This document shows, one piece after another, positions 63,101-64,000 of a stretch of DNA of 64,000 nucleotides (positions are counted from its first letter, which is position 1; the number at the start of each line of letters is the position of its first letter). Where the stretch lies: assembly GCF_011801145.1 (NCBI RefSeq), contig NZ_CP046172.1, positions 1,054,001 through 1,118,000 of the forward strand. The letters run 5' to 3'. Position numbers and translations under genes: made by a program. The DNA is from Nocardia arthritidis (GTDB lineage Bacteria; Actinomycetota; Actinomycetes; Mycobacteriales; Mycobacteriaceae). The notes beneath the pieces are model-generated. The model had not been told where the DNA came from. It did no database searches and saw nothing but the letters and a program-made list of their open reading frames with translations.

Positions 63101-63545
63101 CAGCTATATGATTCCGGACCGGCTAGAGGTGCGCGCGGATCTCCCGCTGACCGCGAACGGCAAATTGGACCGGGCCGCCATCCGCCGCGCGCTCGGCGCG
63201 GACGACCCCGCCGCCCGCGCGGCATACGTGGCGCCCGCCGATGCGGTGGAGGCGGCGGTGGAATTCATTGCCGCCCAGGTGCTCGGCGCCGAGCGGATCG
63301 GAGTCGAGACCGACTTCTTCGACGCCGGTGGCGATTCCATCCTGGCGACGCGGTTCACCGGACAGATTCGCGGCCTGCTCGCGGTATCCGATTTCGGGGT
63401 CACCGGCGTCTTCGACGGCCGCACCGTGCGCGGTATCGCCGCCGGGTTGCGCGCTACGGAGGCGAATCCGCAACGGCTGGAACAGGTTTGCCGAATTCTG
63501 CTGGAGTTGGCCGAGGTGCGGGTGCCCGAGCCCGCCCCGGTATAG
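60114..63545 (+). CDS. NRPS 4: ArCP - Cy - A - PCP, heterocyclising (MbtB-like)
   Basis: A 1143-residue synthetase. Residues 1-75 are an aryl carrier with serine 35 in SLGMHSMMLM. The cyclization domain (about 95-530) has DMVAADAQS (about 222), the DxxxxD form that replaces the HHxxxDG motif. The A domain has FTSGSTGEPKG (about 688) and [13 protein letters not shown]. Its hand-aligned pocket is D-L-Y-N-L-G-L-I-H, close to the Cys/Ser/Thr code of heterocyclising modules. The PCP serine is in AGGDSILATR (about 1075). There is no C-terminal thioesterase. It would join salicylate (or a related acid) to Ser/Thr/Cys and form the oxazoline or thiazoline. Confidence 0.88.
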   Translation: MLGKAEIRAIVAENLGIAQETIGDDDDLVSLGMHSMMLMRLASKWRKQGYDVRSSSLALEPTIGAWAGLLGVPESAAPDQPGTEESRSGTDEFALATMQHAYWVGRRQDQRLGGVAAHLYVEFDGAGMDAERLRRAAERLLRRHDMLRAQFLDSGTQRIMPEPPLPVCTITDLAGADPEVAATELARIRQDKSHQRMDIAAGRVVDIAVTLLPDGGHRLHLDVDMVAADAQSYRRILDDLAALYESDTADPNPVGYTFRDYLSAKERTTQDNSADRQWWERKLPELPDIPSLPVLPESERRDPSRSIRLHHWFDAAAKARLHAKAHGHGVTPAVALATVFGEVIARWSARQRFLLNVPLFNREPLHDEIDRVVGDFTNSVLVDVDASVGESMVARAKRLQRELHTCAAHSGYEGLDVLRDLGRLRGAPVTPSVVFTSGLDLGELFSERVIRTLGTPVWILSQGPQVDLDAQVVELHGGLLVNWDIRRDALPAGVADAMFEQFRRTLDALVEPDADWTADLRVELPADQRAVRAAANDSAFELGTRTLHGAFFELARRQPERTALRWRDGGTLDYGELADQALAVAHALTEAGVRPGDTVAVILPKGHRQIPAVLGVLAAGAAYLPIGTDQPNLRRDRILLRGNVSVALVEDVTGVPDGVTALPLADALTDSRLPRPHDTDPDAVAYVLFTSGSTGEPKGVEVSHRAAANTIDAIDTRFGIGADDRTIGLSALGFDLSVYDIFGPLSRGGALVCVDTASERDAAAWAELIAEAGVTVLNCAPGLVTMLADTATPDQLTTLRLVLTGGDRVKTQLAQRLRSTVPGLRFVGLGGTTETAIHSTVCEVTDDFPAEWANVPYGKPLANVRLRVVNERGEDCPDWVPGELWIGGASVADGYRGDPERTADRFVESAGVRWYRTGDLARYLPDGTVDFLGRADHQVKIRGYRVELGEVESALAALPGVDEAVALRTEAGRLAAAVRATALADEITAALRKMLPSYMIPDRLEVRADLPLTANGKLDRAAIRRALGADDPAARAAYVAPADAVEAAVEFIAAQVLGAERIGVETDFFDAGGDSILATRFTGQIRGLLAVSDFGVTGVFDGRTVRGIAAGLRATEANPQRLEQVCRILLELAEVRVPEPAPV

Positions 63546-63582
63546 CCGCACTGGTTGTCGACGAAGGATTGGTTTGACGTAG

Positions 63583-64000
63583 ATGCGATCGCTGGAAGAC
63601 CTACAGGAGGCGATGCGGGTCCGGCTCGCCCAGGAGGGGCTGGACACCGCGCCCGGAGTGCCGGTGCGGCGCGACCCCACCCGCGCTGCCCTCTCGTTCG
63701 GGCAGCGCTACGTGTGGGCGCACCAGCAGATCGCGCCGGAAAGCACCGCCTACAATCTCTGCCTCGCACTGACTTTCACCGGTGAGGTGTCCGGCATCGC
63801 GCTGCGCCGCGCCTTCGACGCACTCGCCGAGCGGCACGAGGTACTGCGCACCACCTACCACAACGACGAGCAGGGCGAGCCCTACCAGCTGATACACGCC
63901 GAACTGCCGCCGCGGGTGCGCGATGTCGACCTCGCCGGGCTTGCCGAGGCGGACGCGGCACGTGAGCTCGACGAACTGGTCGCGGCGGCCGCGACGGAAA
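63583..64000 (+). CDS. NRPS 5: N-terminal condensation domain (cut by window edge)
   Basis: From ATG 63583 the frame stays open to the window end, 139 codons. It begins MRSLEDLQEAMRVRLAQEGL and then has LSFGQRYVWAHQQIAPES, FTGEVSGIALRRAFDALAER and HEVLRTTYHND, the start of an NRPS C domain (cores C1-C2) closely related to that of NRPS 1. The HHxxxDG site is beyond the edge. It lies 37 bp after NRPS 4 in the same direction and likely belongs to the same transcript. Confidence 0.82.
   Translation, partial: MRSLEDLQEAMRVRLAQEGLDTAPGVPVRRDPTRAALSFGQRYVWAHQQIAPESTAYNLCLALTFTGEVSGIALRRAFDALAERHEVLRTTYHNDEQGEPYQLIHAELPPRVRDVDLAGLAEADAARELDELVAAAATE

Overview
The window is GC-rich actinobacterial DNA, most like a Nocardia chromosome or a close mycolic-acid-containing relative. 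Four things support this: the S10 ribosomal operon sequences, an antigen-85-like mycolyltransferase and an MTB12-like secreted antigen, and a mycobactin/nocobactin-type siderophore locus carrying DtxR/IdeR-type iron boxes. The assignment rests on protein and motif recognition only; no database search was run.

Layout. 1-13.4 kb holds metabolic and cell-envelope genes: an MFS fragment, a tandem-domain TetR regulator with a crotonase, an SDR, an HxlR regulator with a quinone oxidoreductase, an aldehyde dehydrogenase-like protein without the catalytic cysteine, a DrrABC-type ABC exporter, a lycopene cyclase, two secreted esterases and a hotdog protein. 13.5-14.4 kb has two tandem paralogous small secreted proteins ending in a strong terminator. 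14.4-20.2 kb is the S10 operon (rpsJ-rplC-rplD-rplW-rplB-rpsS-rplV-rpsC-rplP-rpmC-rpsQ), with a long leader containing a possible 18-codon ORF and a terminator at its end. The spc operon (rplN onward) does not follow within the window. 20.2-29.6 kb is accessory: a DUF574 methyltransferase, a SpoU RNA methyltransferase fused to a MarR-like domain, a frameshifted GNAT gene, a MerR/thioredoxin-like/MerB module with a CueR-like operator, an MFS transporter and an EXLDI-MMPL pair. 29.7-34.2 kb is a partial tandem duplication involving a secreted pentapeptide-repeat protein and a large membrane/HTH protein. 34.3-41.4 kb carries hydrolases, a VOC protein, a CPBP protease, an RluA-type pseudouridine synthase, a PPOX flavoprotein and a small Cys-pair protein.

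From 41.4 kb to the window end lies an iron-regulated siderophore locus. It has an IrtA/IrtB-type ABC pair, a stand-alone siderophore-interacting flavoprotein, an MTB12-like secreted protein, a lysine N6-monooxygenase of the MbtG/NbtG type, a formyltransferase, NRPS proteins (C-A-PCP-pseudoA, C-PCP, C-A-PCP-E, ArCP-Cy-A-PCP and a partial C-domain protein) and a siderophore-binding lipoprotein. Six sequences resembling the IdeR box mark the transcription units. The aryl carrier plus cyclization domain point to a hydroxyaryl-oxazoline (or thiazoline) head. The monooxygenase followed directly by a formyltransferase points to an N-formyl-N-hydroxy-lysine (or ornithine) hydroxamate. Together this suggests a formobactin/amamistatin/brasilibactin-like product rather than plain mycobactin. 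Salicylate synthase, aryl-AMP ligase, PKS and MbtH genes are not seen here and may lie beyond the right edge.

No tRNA, rRNA, insertion sequence, prophage or CRISPR array was recognised.
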